The notes below the pieces were generated by a model. That model was not told where the DNA came from and did no database searches. It saw only the letters and a list, made by a program, of their open reading frames with translations. Positions 24,792-34,134 of a DNA stretch of 64,000 nt are shown piece after piece. A program made the translations under genes and the position numbers. Source of the DNA: Nitrospira sp. (lineage in GTDB: Bacteria > Nitrospirota > Nitrospiria > Nitrospirales > Nitrospiraceae). The DNA lies in the NCBI GenBank assembly GCA_016788885.1, contig JAEURX010000010.1, positions 1 through 64,000 of the forward strand, given 5' to 3'. Each line of letters opens with the position of its first letter. Position 1 is the stretch's first letter.

Positions 24792-26663
24792 TCAGGAGTT
24801 CGCTGCGGATGGGACTTGTCGTCGATGGACCCGGTTGGCTGCTGAGAGTGCGACACTGCAGGCCTGTTTGACGGCGGTGCCGCCTTTCTTCTGCCCGAGT
24901 TCGAGCGCGGCCAGTGCGGCCGAGGTTGCGAGTTTCCCGAGTGTATCCGCCGCGAGTAAGGCCAATTCTTCTTTCTTTTTGCGGTTCGTCCAGGACCACT
25001 CAGTCAGCAACCCTTGCCAGTAGGGGACGGCTTCGTCACCGGCCGTATGCTTGATCGCCAGGTAGATGGCGCGTTTTTCAGCCGGGGACCGATCATAGAA
25101 CTCATCGGCCGCCACGAATGGAGCCCAGGCGGAAAAGGGCACCGTGTACTGTCCGCTGGTCAGCACTTTCATGGCGGTCAGGCGGACGGTTTCGTCACCG
25201 TCACTCAACAGCGCAACCAGTTTGCTCCCGCTTCCGGATGGGCGTAGGGTCGCTAGGAGGCGCAGCGCTTCGCGCCGTACGGTCGCTTCAGGGTGTCGCA
25301 AGGTTTTCTCGACATGGTCGCCAAAGCGGGGATCGTTCCATCGGGAGAGAATTGTGAGCAGGTTGCGCACGTAGGTCGGCCGCTTGTCCGTCAGGCCGCG
25401 GAGAATCGGTTCGGCATGGTCGCGGGCGTTTGTCTGCAAGGCCTCCATGATCACCGCTTGATGCGACGGACCATCCAGCGTGGCCAAGACAGAGCAGAGT
25501 CCGGGCACAGCCTCTTGCTTCATCATCAGGAGCAGCGTGATCAACCCTTGGGTGTTGGCCTGCGGCGTGCGGTTCAAGTGTACCCCGATGGCTTTCAACC
25601 GTTCTGGGCGGTGAAGCCCATCGAACAGCCCGGCGACCTGTTGCTTGTGGCTGTCCGCGAGATCGGGACGGACCGTTTCCGCCTCCTGCAGCATGGTCAG
25701 CACGGTTTCGAGCTGGGTCCATTCCCCGCCACGTATCAAGACATCGAGGACATTGTCCCAGACGTCGAACAGTTTGGTCAGCAAGGCTGGCGAAGGTTCG
25801 GAGGCCAGGACTGCGGTTAGGATATCGAGGATATAGGTGGTGGGATCGCGTGCGGTTTCGCGTTGGATCTCTTGTGCCAGGGTCTCTTGTTCCTGGTCGG
25901 AGACGTCATACCCGACCATGCTGGATTGAAACCGTCTGTTGCGGTTGGGGCCAGGTCCGTCGGAGGCCGCGCCGGTCGGGGCACTTCCGTTCTCCTCACC
26001 GGACCCGCTCGTGCTGTCTTTGTCGGCGGTTTTCTTGGCGCGTTCACGGTCGAGCAATTCGCGCAGTGAGCTGACCGACAGGTTCATGTAGCCCTGGGTC
26101 TGCAGTTCGAGCTCGTCCTGTCCGAACCCGGACGACCGCACCAGTTCTTCGGCGGTGACGACGGTGATGGTCTCGAGGTTCTTGGCCCATAACCGCGTCA
26201 CGATGTCATCGTCATCATCAGGTTCGATCACCGGATGTTCCGGTCCGGTCTCGTTCGCCGGTACCCCCCAGAGGGCGTCGAGAAAAAAGGCGAGATCCTC
26301 TTGCGTGAGCCCTTGATAGAAGCTCAATTCTCGGATGCCGTCCGAATACATCTTGAAGGCGAAGCTGTCTCCGGTCGCGTCGCGCTCCGGTTCGTAGACG
26401 ATCTCGTCTTTGAGATACAACTGGTTGCGTTGGACGAGGAGCGCCAGATGGGGATGTTGCGTGAGATGTTTCGTCAGATCGTCATAGAACTGTTGGAAAA
26501 ATCGCTGCGCCACCGGATTCTTGGTGCCGTACGTGCGGGCCGATTTGGCCGCCTTGTCGAGCAGCTTCAACAATTGTTTGACTGCGGCGACCTCAGGGTC
26601 GACGTGGGCTCGAGCAAACGGGGTGGCTGCTGTGCCTTCCGGAAGCGGGGCTGTAGGTTCCAT
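24792..26663 (-). CDS. HEAT-repeat protein with the same N-terminal module as its HD-GYP neighbour
   Basis: The cytoplasmic protein has 623 residues. The N-terminal ~150 residues (L-D-K-A-A-K-S-A-R-T-Y-G-T-K-N-P ... Q-L-Y-L-K-D-E ... I-R-E-L-S-F-Y-Q-G-L-T) align by pattern with the N-terminus of the HD-GYP protein downstream. A low-complexity acidic/Ser-Gly linker follows, then helical HEAT-type repeats from about 350 on (L-R-H-P-E-A-T-V-R-R-E-A-L-R-L-L-A-T-L and L-S-D-G-D-E-T-V-R-L-T-A-M-K-V-L). HEAT repeats bind partner proteins. It probably forms a signalling pair with the HD-GYP enzyme. Confidence 0.8.
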   Translation of the reverse strand: MEPTAPLPEGTAATPFARAHVDPEVAAVKQLLKLLDKAAKSARTYGTKNPVAQRFFQQFYDDLTKHLTQHPHLALLVQRNQLYLKDEIVYEPERDATGDSFAFKMYSDGIRELSFYQGLTQEDLAFFLDALWGVPANETGPEHPVIEPDDDDDIVTRLWAKNLETITVVTAEELVRSSGFGQDELELQTQGYMNLSVSSLRELLDRERAKKTADKDSTSGSGEENGSAPTGAASDGPGPNRNRRFQSSMVGYDVSDQEQETLAQEIQRETARDPTTYILDILTAVLASEPSPALLTKLFDVWDNVLDVLIRGGEWTQLETVLTMLQEAETVRPDLADSHKQQVAGLFDGLHRPERLKAIGVHLNRTPQANTQGLITLLLMMKQEAVPGLCSVLATLDGPSHQAVIMEALQTNARDHAEPILRGLTDKRPTYVRNLLTILSRWNDPRFGDHVEKTLRHPEATVRREALRLLATLRPSGSGSKLVALLSDGDETVRLTAMKVLTSGQYTVPFSAWAPFVAADEFYDRSPAEKRAIYLAIKHTAGDEAVPYWQGLLTEWSWTNRKKKEELALLAADTLGKLATSAALAALELGQKKGGTAVKQACSVALSAANRVHRRQVPSAANS

Positions 26664-26814
26664 ATGAGTCAGTCGTACCGCGAGGCCCTGTCTTCGTCAA
26701 GAAAATAGCCGGTCTGCGCATGGGTTTTGGCGTACGAATCTCACCTCGATGCAGCCAGGTGACTGGTGAGGACTCGGGATTGCGTCGCTTCGGCACGAAC
26801 AGTAGAATCGCTCT

Positions 26815-27486
26815 ATGGCTCACGACACGCGACTTCCGCTCATTGTGTGTTTCGGTGACAGCCTCACGGCTGGATACCAAGCTCCCAGCCCGTCGCATCC
26901 CTCCGGAGAGGACGCGCCCTATGGGCCGGTGCTGCAAGAGCGTCTGGGGCAGCGTGGCCGGGTTGCGGTCAGCGCAGTGTGTGGAGAAGTGACGGGTGAA
27001 ATGGTGTTGCGGTTTCGCTCGTCGGTCCTTGATCGCCATCCGCAGGTGGTGATCATCCTCGGGGGGACGAATGATCTGGGATGGAATGCCGACCCAGCGG
27101 AGATCATGCGCAACTTGCTCAAGATGTATGAATTGGCAAGGGCCAATTCAGTCGTGCCGGTGCCGGTGACAGTACCGTCGATTCGCGTTGAGCTGGGCGG
27201 AGACAACCCTGAAGCCGCGTCTTGGCTTGCACAACATCTTCAACGTCGTCAACGATTGAATGCCATGATCGCGGAGTATGCCGATGCAAAAGGCCTGCGC
27301 TATCTTGATCTCTTTACGGCAACAGCCGAACCGGACTCGCTCATGCTTGCGCGGCCTTACTCAAACGACGGGCTTCACCTCACGACGTCCGGATACCGGC
27401 TCTTCGGGCAGTTGGCCTACGAGCGGCTGTTCGGCGACGAATCAGGGTTGCTCGGCCTGCCTCCCTCAGGTGCGGCGCATTCATGA
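26815..27486 (+). CDS. GDSL/SGNH-type esterase
   Basis: The 223-residue protein has the four SGNH blocks: C-F-G-D-S-L-T-A-G (nucleophile Ser), the Gly of block II, G-G-T-N-D-L (block III Asn), and a late D-G-L-H-L-T (catalytic Asp/His). No clear signal peptide is seen, so it is likely cytoplasmic. It resembles the TesA-type arylesterase/lysophospholipase group. Its stop overlaps the start of the thioredoxin-like gene by 4 bp. Confidence 0.88.
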   Translation: MAHDTRLPLIVCFGDSLTAGYQAPSPSHPSGEDAPYGPVLQERLGQRGRVAVSAVCGEVTGEMVLRFRSSVLDRHPQVVIILGGTNDLGWNADPAEIMRNLLKMYELARANSVVPVPVTVPSIRVELGGDNPEAASWLAQHLQRRQRLNAMIAEYADAKGLRYLDLFTATAEPDSLMLARPYSNDGLHLTTSGYRLFGQLAYERLFGDESGLLGLPPSGAAHS

Positions 27487-27797
27487 TTGGCGAGGTGACG
27501 GACCGGAATTTCGCACGTGAAGTGGAGCAGGCTTCCATGCCGGTGCTGGTCGAGTTCTGGCAGCCTGGGTGCGGGCATTGTCTCGCCCTGTTGAGGCAGT
27601 TGGAGCAGTTGCACGAGGAATTGGGGGCAGCGGTGAAGATCGTCACGATGAACGTCCAGGAGAACTTCCAGATCCCGGCCGAGCTTGAAATCAGTTCCCT
27701 GCCCGCGCTTGCCTTGTTTGAGGGCGGATCGTTCGCCAGGTTCATCGGGGGAATCGGGAAGAAGGACGAGATTCGACGACAGCTGTCTCTCGGCTAA
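27483..27797 (+). CDS. Thioredoxin-family protein with CGHC active site
   Basis: The 104-residue thioredoxin fold has V-E-F-W-Q-P-G-C-G-H-C-L and the cis-Pro loop S-L-P-A-L-A-L-F. The active site is CGHC instead of the usual CGPC, giving a more oxidising potential as in disulfide isomerases. There is no signal peptide. It is translationally coupled to the esterase before it. Confidence 0.85.
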   Translation: MIGEVTDRNFAREVEQASMPVLVEFWQPGCGHCLALLRQLEQLHEELGAAVKIVTMNVQENFQIPAELEISSLPALALFEGGSFARFIGGIGKKDEIRRQLSLG

Positions 27798-27819
27798 GCC
27801 GCAGGCGGCCTGCCGATGC

Positions 27820-29364
27820 TCACAAGATGCGCCAACTCCGACCGTCGCGTTGAATCATCCGGTCCGCTTCAACCGGGCCCCAGGTTCCGGCCGGATATTC
27901 CGGCAGCCAGCGAAGTTTCTGTTGAGCCCACCCGTCGAGAATGTTCGTGACCCAATCCCAAGAGGCTTCCACCGCGTCGCGCCGCATGAAACGTGAGGCG
28001 TCGCCGGCCATCACATCCAGCAGCAGCCGTTCATAGGCTTCCGGGGAGGGGCAGCCAAACACGTCGCTATATTGGAAATCCATCTCCACGGGATGGGTTT
28101 GCGCGCGGGTGCCGGGAACTCGCGAGACAATTCTGAGCGATAGCCCTTCGTCCGGCTGAATACGCAAGGTCAGGACATTGGCCGGTTGCGGTTGTGCGGG
28201 GTTGGCGTTGAACAGAATCTGCGGAATATCCTTGAACTGCACGGCCACTTCACTGGCACGTTTGGGGAGGGCCTTGCCGGTGCGCAGATAAAACGGGACC
28301 CCGGCCCACCGCCAGTTTTCGACGAATGCTTTGACTGCAACGTAGGTTTCCGTGATGGAGTTGGGATTCACCCCCTTCTCCCGACGGTAGCCCGGAACGG
28401 GTTGCTCATGAGCGGTGCCCTCCGCATACTGCGCCCGCACCGTATACTGCTCGACATCCTTGCCGACGATGGGCCGAAGGCAGCGCAGGACCTCCATCTT
28501 GGCATTGCGCACCACGTCCGGATCGAGCGAGTAGGGTGGTTCCATGGCCACCAGGCAAAGCAGTTGCAGCAGATGATTTTGAATCATGTCCCGCAACGCA
28601 CCCGCCTCTTCGTAATAGGTAGCTCTGGTGCCCACACCTTCCGACTCGCTGACCGTGATCTGCACATGGTCGATATATTTGTGGTTCCAGATCGGTTCAA
28701 AAATGCTGTTGGCGAAGCGGACGACCATCAGGTTCTGAACGGTTTCCTTGCCGAGGTAGTGGTCGATCCTGAAGATCTGGGACTCAGCGAACACCTTGCC
28801 GGTCACTTCGTTGATCTCCCGTGCGGAGGCGAGATCGCGGCCCACCGGCTTTTCAACGATGATGCGCGAATAGGGTGACGCCGTGGCGGCCGATGTCGCC
28901 AGTCCCGAGTGCGCCAATCCCTCGCAGACGGAGGCAAAGGAACTGGGAGGGATACTGAGGTAAAAAATCCGGTTTCCGGGAAGGTGCAGATTCCGTTCGA
29001 TTTCTTCGGCCTTGGCGCGGAGCGCCTGATAGGTTCGGGCATCTTCGTTTTCCCCCTGGAGGTAAAACAGGTGGGATTGGAAAACGTCCCAGGTTTCTTG
29101 TACCAGTGCTTGGCGTGAATATGTGACGACTCCGTCCCGTACCAGGTTGCGGAACTCCTCATCCGTCATCGGTTTGCGGCCCAGGCCGATCACGGCATAC
29201 TTGTCCGGTAATAGACCATCCAGCAGTAAGTTATAGACCGCGGGAATCAGGCGCCGGCGAGCCAAATCTCCGGAGCCGCCGAAAATAACCAGGGTGCACG
29301 GCTCCACGGGAGGCGCGGATTCCGGCACCGGTTTGCACTCGATGGGTGTCGTAGGGGAAGGCAT
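27820..29364 (-). CDS. zwf: Glucose-6-phosphate 1-dehydrogenase
   Basis: The ~514-residue enzyme of the oxidative pentose phosphate pathway makes 6-phosphogluconolactone and NAD(P)H. The N-terminal nucleotide-binding motif is G-G-S-G-D-L-A-R-R-R-L, the active-site signature R-I-D-H-Y-L-G-K-E is present, and E-K-P-V-G-R-D-L is conserved. I place the start at ATG 29364 (MPSPTTPIE) with AAGGA upstream; the longer open frame adds non-family residues. It follows gnd on the same strand by 25 bp, making a pentose phosphate pair. Confidence 0.96.
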   Translation of the reverse strand: MPSPTTPIECKPVPESAPPVEPCTLVIFGGSGDLARRRLIPAVYNLLLDGLLPDKYAVIGLGRKPMTDEEFRNLVRDGVVTYSRQALVQETWDVFQSHLFYLQGENEDARTYQALRAKAEEIERNLHLPGNRIFYLSIPPSSFASVCEGLAHSGLATSAATASPYSRIIVEKPVGRDLASAREINEVTGKVFAESQIFRIDHYLGKETVQNLMVVRFANSIFEPIWNHKYIDHVQITVSESEGVGTRATYYEEAGALRDMIQNHLLQLLCLVAMEPPYSLDPDVVRNAKMEVLRCLRPIVGKDVEQYTVRAQYAEGTAHEQPVPGYRREKGVNPNSITETYVAVKAFVENWRWAGVPFYLRTGKALPKRASEVAVQFKDIPQILFNANPAQPQPANVLTLRIQPDEGLSLRIVSRVPGTRAQTHPVEMDFQYSDVFGCPSPEAYERLLLDVMAGDASRFMRRDAVEASWDWVTNILDGWAQQKLRWLPEYPAGTWGPVEADRMIQRDGRSWRIL

Positions 29365-29389
29365 GGTCTCGAAAGTCCTTGGGTGAAGG

Positions 29390-30283
29390 TCAGCGACGGA
29401 CACTATGTCCGCCGAAGGCGTTGCGCAAGGCCGCCAACATTTTCTCCGCGAACGATTCTTGCTGCCGCGATCGGAAACGGGTGAACAGCGCCGCCGTGAG
29501 AGTCGGCACGGGCACATCCTTATCGATGGCGTCTTGTATCATCCAGCGGCCTTCGCCGGAATCCTGCACATAGCCTTTCAATTTTTCGAGCTTGGGATCC
29601 TGTTTCAAGGCGCCCACCGCCAGTTCCAGGAGCCAGGACCGGACCACGCTGCCATGCATCCACACATCGGCGACTTTGCCCAGATCCAGACGATAGTCGC
29701 TTTTCGCCATGAGTTCGAACCCCTCGGCATACCCTTGCATCATGCTGTACTCGATCCCATTGTGGACCATCTTGACGTAGTGGCCGGCACCGTGTGTGCC
29801 CATGTGGGCCCACCCATTTTCCGGCGCCAAGGTTTGAAAGATCGGGGTCAGGCGCTGAACCGGTTCGTTGTCGCCGCCGATCATGAGACAATACCCGACG
29901 GTCAGACCCCAGATGCCTCCGCTGGTGCCGACGTCGACATAGTGGATGCCTCGTTTCTGTAATTCGGCGGCGCGGCGCGTATCGTCATGGAAGCGCGTAT
30001 TGCCTCCGTCGATGATCGTGTCGCCCGGTTGCAGCAGGGCGGCGACGGTCTGAATGGTGTCTTCCGTCGGCGTTCCCGAGGGAACCATGACCCAGACTGC
30101 GCGAGGGGCGGTCAGGTGTGCGACGAGGTCGCTCAGGGACGTCGCGCCGATACTCCCGGTCCGCTCCGCCTGTGTGACGACCTCGGGTGAACGATCGTAG
30201 GCCACGATGCGGTGACCACCCTGGCGCAGGCGCGTCACCATATTCATCCCCATCTTCCCCAGTCCGATAAATCCGAGTTCCAT
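29390..30283 (-). CDS. gnd: 6-phosphogluconate dehydrogenase (short, YqeC/GndA-like type)
   Basis: The 297-residue protein has an N-terminal Rossmann motif G-F-I-G-L-G-K-M-G, the substrate loop V-D-V-G-T-S-G-G-I-W-G and the catalytic K-M-V-H-N-G-I-E-Y. It belongs to the short decarboxylating 6PGDH group (about 300 residues rather than 470), commonly NAD-dependent. It catalyses the step after Zwf, and zwf follows it directly. Confidence 0.93.
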   Translation of the reverse strand: MELGFIGLGKMGMNMVTRLRQGGHRIVAYDRSPEVVTQAERTGSIGATSLSDLVAHLTAPRAVWVMVPSGTPTEDTIQTVAALLQPGDTIIDGGNTRFHDDTRRAAELQKRGIHYVDVGTSGGIWGLTVGYCLMIGGDNEPVQRLTPIFQTLAPENGWAHMGTHGAGHYVKMVHNGIEYSMMQGYAEGFELMAKSDYRLDLGKVADVWMHGSVVRSWLLELAVGALKQDPKLEKLKGYVQDSGEGRWMIQDAIDKDVPVPTLTAALFTRFRSRQQESFAEKMLAALRNAFGGHSVRR

Positions 30284-30440
30284 AGGTCATCCTCTCTGGT
30301 CAGTACCGGTGTGTGATGACTGGTTGTCCGTTGGCCTCGCGCGGCGTGTGGCGGTGCCGGTTCGGCGGGTGGCCGATGGTATCACGGTTCGGCACGAACG
30401 CAAACACCGGTTCGCTCTGAGGCGAGACAGTGAGGCCTGG

Positions 30441-31247
30441 TCAGTCCACGCGGGGCGGAAGGGGAATCTCGCGAAAGAGGGTGTCCGCGAATCGGCGTCC
30501 GGCGGTCAGCCGGTCGTGGAGGGTCGCCGCGCTCAAAAACTGGCTGGCCAACTCTCCGAGCGCCGGGTCGCGGGAGGCCAGGAATCGCAAGGTATCGACC
30601 GGCGCCGTGAACCACAGGCCTCGGATGCGAAAGAACGCCGACACGCACTCTTCGAAGAACAGTTGCAGGAGATATTGCGCCGTGTTGGGTCGGTCGCGCA
30701 GGTCCTCGACCTTGCCCAGCCAATGTAAACATTCCGCCTTGAGGCGGATGCGTTCATGGATCCCGGCAGCCGGTGGTCCCTGGCGAAACCGTTGCGCAGC
30801 TTTGGCGATGAGTTGGGCGGCGATATCTTCGTGATCGTAGAGAATCCGGCCCTTCCGGAGTAACGGCGCCAGACGGGGGGAATAGGCGAGATCCTCGCCC
30901 ACCGTCTGGTGCTCACCATATCGAATATCGACCAGGCGGTCTCCCACCCGGATCATTTCCTGCCCGTCGGCCGGTCCCTTGACCAGGACAATCAGATCGA
31001 TATCGCTGTGTGCCGTGACGGTGCGACGTGCGCCTGAACCCACGAGAATGATACCGACCAAGTCCCCGCCGCGTTTGGCGCGAATATATTTGACGGCCCC
31101 TGCCAGCGCGTCGTCATAGCCGGGTGGAGGCACGGCTGGAGGCATTTCGGGTGGTTCGGGAATCTCGAGTAACTCCGCCTTCAACTCTTCGGACGAGGGA
31201 AGCGTGCGTGTCGACTGGGAGGACGAATCAGCGATCTGCGAGTCCAT
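30441..31247 (-). CDS. Nucleotidyltransferase (MNT-type) with C-terminal helical domain
   Basis: The 268-residue protein has a pol-beta nucleotidyltransferase core at about 55-130: G-S-G-A-R-R-T-V-T-A-H-S-D-I-D-L-I-V-L, with the two metal-binding Asp of S-D-I-D and a third in V-D-I-R-Y-G. A C-terminal helical region (K-A-E-C-L-H-W-L-G-K-V-E-D-L ... L-L-Q-L-F-F-E-E-C) resembles a HEPN/substrate-binding helical bundle. The single-gene fusion differs from the usual two-gene MNT-HEPN toxin pairs. Substrate unknown. Confidence 0.75.
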   Translation of the reverse strand: MDSQIADSSSQSTRTLPSSEELKAELLEIPEPPEMPPAVPPPGYDDALAGAVKYIRAKRGGDLVGIILVGSGARRTVTAHSDIDLIVLVKGPADGQEMIRVGDRLVDIRYGEHQTVGEDLAYSPRLAPLLRKGRILYDHEDIAAQLIAKAAQRFRQGPPAAGIHERIRLKAECLHWLGKVEDLRDRPNTAQYLLQLFFEECVSAFFRIRGLWFTAPVDTLRFLASRDPALGELASQFLSAATLHDRLTAGRRFADTLFREIPLPPRVD

Positions 31248-31265
31248 ATCTCACCTTCGACGTGG

Positions 31266-31493
31266 TCAGGAGGCCTGTACCCGTCGTATCTGTTGATCCA
31301 AGGTGCCGAGCCAGGCATCGAACGGCTGGTCGGCATCCACGATAATCTCAAGTTTTCCATTAGGAAGTTTGCGGACGATGCCGGGGCTTTCCGGCGAGAG
31401 AGGAATCTCTACCCACTCACGATTGATGCCCAGGGCATCGGTCAGGTCGAGAATGCGACTGATTTGTTGAAACGAGACGGCGTGGAGTGACAC
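31266..31493 (-). CDS. Conserved small protein of unknown function (75 aa)
   Basis: The product starts MSLHAVSFQQISRILDLTDA, then contains L-P-N-G-K-L-E-I-I-V-D-A and F-D-A-W-L-G-T-L-D-Q-Q. Its composition looks protein-like, with an alternating helix-strand pattern. It lies 18 bp upstream of the nucleotidyltransferase on the same strand and probably shares its operon. No family recognised. Confidence 0.6.
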   Translation of the reverse strand: MSLHAVSFQQISRILDLTDALGINREWVEIPLSPESPGIVRKLPNGKLEIIVDADQPFDAWLGTLDQQIRRVQAS

Positions 31494-31570
31494 CCATTCC
31501 CCTTTGCTGCGATCCGCGTGCGTGCATTTTATGAGCGGGGAGGCGGTCTGTCAATGTGACGGCGAGGTGT

Positions 31571-32599
31571 TCATGCAAGGATGCGGGCGATGGCGTCGGC
31601 GGCCTGGTCAATGGCATCGGTCGACACATCCAGGTGCGTGACGGCGCGACAGGTCTTCGCATTGACGGCATTCAGCAGCACGCCTTCCTGTCTAAGGGCC
31701 GTGACGAAGGCCGGTGCCGTGAGTCGTGGGTGGTGCACGTCGAAGAACAGAATGTTCGTTTCCACTGCGGCAGGGTTGATGGCGACCGAAGCAATCTGGT
31801 GCAGTCTGGCCGCCAATCGTGTGGCATGTGCGTGATCGTTCGCCAGCCGAGGGATGTGGTGCTCCATTGCGTAGAGTCCTGCAGCCGCCAGAATGCCTGA
31901 CTGGCGCATGGCGCCTCCATACATGCGGCGGAAGCGCCGGAGCCGTTCCAGGATGGTCGGATCGTCGGTCGCAATCAATGATCCGGCCGGCGCACCCAGG
32001 CCTTTGGAGAGGCAGAAAGTCACGGTCTCAAAATAATGCGCATAGGCGGCGGCGGAGACTCCGGATGCCACGACCGCATTGAACAGTCTGGCCCCATCCA
32101 GGTGCATGGGCACGCGGTGGGCGTTCGCGACTGCGCGAATGGCTTGGATCGTCGCCAGCGGGTAGATGGTTCCGCCTCCGGCATTGTGCGTGTTTTCAAT
32201 GCAGATCAGTGCGGTCTGAATGCTGTAGGGATCGATGGGACGAATGGCGGCTTCGACCTGCTCCGCAGTCATGAGGCCTTGCCTGCCGCCGACCCAATGA
32301 AGTTGGACACCAGCCAGCGCGGCCGCCGCACCCTGTTCGTAGCGGATGATGTGACACTGACCCTCAACAATCACTTCACGTCCAGGCTCAGCATGCGCCC
32401 GGAGGCAGAGTTGATTGCCGAGTGTGCCGGACGGCACGAACAGCGCGGCTCGCTTGCCGACGAGCGCCGCGCCGACCTCCTGTAACCGGTTCACCGTTGG
32501 GTCTTCCCCGTATATGTCATCACCGACCTCGGCGTGGGCCATCGCCTCGCGCATAGCGGGAGTCGGTTTGGTGACCGTATCGCTGCGAAGATCGATCAT
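31571..32599 (-). CDS. ltaE: Low-specificity L-threonine aldolase
   Basis: The 342-residue PLP enzyme of fold type I begins MIDLRSDTVTKPTPAMREAM and contains D-D-I-Y-G-E-D-P-T-V-N-R-L, L-H-L-D-G-A-R-L-F-N-A and the PLP-lysine site C-L-S-K-G-L-G-A-P-A-G-S. It splits L-threonine or allo-threonine into glycine and acetaldehyde. The gene is single and diverges from the transporter at 32723. Confidence 0.93.
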   Translation of the reverse strand: MIDLRSDTVTKPTPAMREAMAHAEVGDDIYGEDPTVNRLQEVGAALVGKRAALFVPSGTLGNQLCLRAHAEPGREVIVEGQCHIIRYEQGAAAALAGVQLHWVGGRQGLMTAEQVEAAIRPIDPYSIQTALICIENTHNAGGGTIYPLATIQAIRAVANAHRVPMHLDGARLFNAVVASGVSAAAYAHYFETVTFCLSKGLGAPAGSLIATDDPTILERLRRFRRMYGGAMRQSGILAAAGLYAMEHHIPRLANDHAHATRLAARLHQIASVAINPAAVETNILFFDVHHPRLTAPAFVTALRQEGVLLNAVNAKTCRAVTHLDVSTDAIDQAADAIARILA

Positions 32600-32722
32600 G
32601 AGCGAGGACGTATCTCCAGGGGGAGTGACACTGCGTCACTGCGGAACGTGGGCGGCATTCTAGCAAATTTTCTTCGTGCGTGGGATCGCCGGCCTGCTAC
32701 ACTGGCGCCCACTCGGAGCCCC

Positions 32723-34024
32723 ATGGAGACATTGCGTCGTTCAGTGAGCCGATTTGTTCAGGCAGAGCCGCAGGAGTTGCGGCCCTTGGCCTGGTCGTTC
32801 GGCTATTTTTTCTGCCTCCTCTGCGGGTACTACATTCTTCGTCCGGTGCGCGACGAGATGGCGATCCAAGGAGGCGTGCAGAATCTACCCTGGATGATGA
32901 CGGCCACGTTTCTCACCTTGCTGGCGGTCACCCCTCTATTCGGCTGGTTGTCCGCACGGTACTCGCGTTATCGGTTGTTGCTCGCGGTGTACCTCTTCTT
33001 CATCACGAACCTGCTGGTGCTGTACCTATTGATGACGAATCGCCAGTCCATGGAATGGGTCGCCCGCGGATTCTTTGTCTGGCTGTCGGTATTCAATTTG
33101 TTCGTGGTGTCGGTGTTTTGGAGTTTCATGGCCGATCTGTTTACGCCGGCCCAGGGGGCCCGACTCTTCGGAGTCATTGCGGCGGGCGGCAGTACGGGGG
33201 CCCTGTTCGGTCCCCTCATCACCACCGGTCTCACCTATGTCTTTCCTGTGCCGATCCTCATGCTGGTCTCGGCGCTGTTTCTGGCGGCCTGCATCTGGTG
33301 CATCTACCGACTGGAGGTCTGGAGCCGGAGCCGGTCCGTCTTCCATCGCGAGAATAGCGGTGAGCCACTGGGGGGCGGGCTTCTGGCCGGTGTTCGCCTG
33401 GTCTGGTCGTCGCCGTATCTCCTCGGCATTTGTGGGTATCTCACCTGTCTCACGATGACGGCCACGTTCCTGTACTTCGAGCAGATGCGGCTGGTGGCCG
33501 AGCATTTCACTCAGCCTGAAGTCAGGACGCGGTTCTTTTCCATGCTCGATTTCGCCACCAATCTCCTAACGTGGCTGACGCAACTCTTCATCACGACCCG
33601 GGTGGTGTCCCGATTTGGATTGGTCGTGGCCTTACTCTTTCTGCCGGCCGTCAGTCTCGTCGGGTTTTTGGGAATCGCCCTCTGGCCCGGCTTGGCGGTG
33701 TATGTCGTTTTTTCGGTGCTTCGTCGGGTGGGGGAATATGCGCTGTCGAAACCGGCGCGAGAGGTCCTGTTCACGGTCGTCAGTCGCGAGGAAAAGTATA
33801 AAGCGAAGAACTTCATCGATACGGCCATTTCGCGCGCCGGGGATGCGTCGACCGGGTGGCTGGTCTCCGGCATCAAGGCGCTGGGCGTGACGACCGCCCA
33901 GATTGCCTGGGCCCTGGTTCCCCTCATGCTGCTATGGGCCTGGCTGGGCCGATGGTTAGCTTCCCAACAACGCGAGCAGGCCGATGGTCCCGTCTTTGAC
34001 TCACAAAAAAATCGCATGGTATAG
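32723..34024 (+). CDS. MFS-like NTP/NDP-exchange-type transporter
   Basis: The ~433-residue membrane protein has about twelve hydrophobic helices. The first contains Y-I-L-R-P-V-R-D-E-M, a signature of bacterial transporters related to the ATP/ADP translocase family, followed by a typical MFS loop (W-L-S-A-R-Y-S-R-Y-R). I use ATG 32723 (METLRRSVSR); the frame is open upstream, but that part overlaps the divergent ltaE promoter. Nucleotide substrate is unproven; free-living bacteria carry many orphan members of this family. Confidence 0.75.
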   Translation: METLRRSVSRFVQAEPQELRPLAWSFGYFFCLLCGYYILRPVRDEMAIQGGVQNLPWMMTATFLTLLAVTPLFGWLSARYSRYRLLLAVYLFFITNLLVLYLLMTNRQSMEWVARGFFVWLSVFNLFVVSVFWSFMADLFTPAQGARLFGVIAAGGSTGALFGPLITTGLTYVFPVPILMLVSALFLAACIWCIYRLEVWSRSRSVFHRENSGEPLGGGLLAGVRLVWSSPYLLGICGYLTCLTMTATFLYFEQMRLVAEHFTQPEVRTRFFSMLDFATNLLTWLTQLFITTRVVSRFGLVVALLFLPAVSLVGFLGIALWPGLAVYVVFSVLRRVGEYALSKPAREVLFTVVSREEKYKAKNFIDTAISRAGDASTGWLVSGIKALGVTTAQIAWALVPLMLLWAWLGRWLASQQREQADGPVFDSQKNRMV

Positions 34025-34134
34025 TCCGGCGCGAATACGACCTGTTGCCGCGATTCTGGTGATCGACCGATTCTCTGGGCATTGCGGGCGCACACCGGGT
34101 CACCACCTTACCCACTCACGACGTTGGGGTCACA

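Noticed and set aside
32534-32722. N-terminal extension of the transporter frame
   Set aside because: It overlaps the start region of the divergent threonine aldolase gene and lacks membrane-protein sequence; the ATG at 32723 fits the family start.
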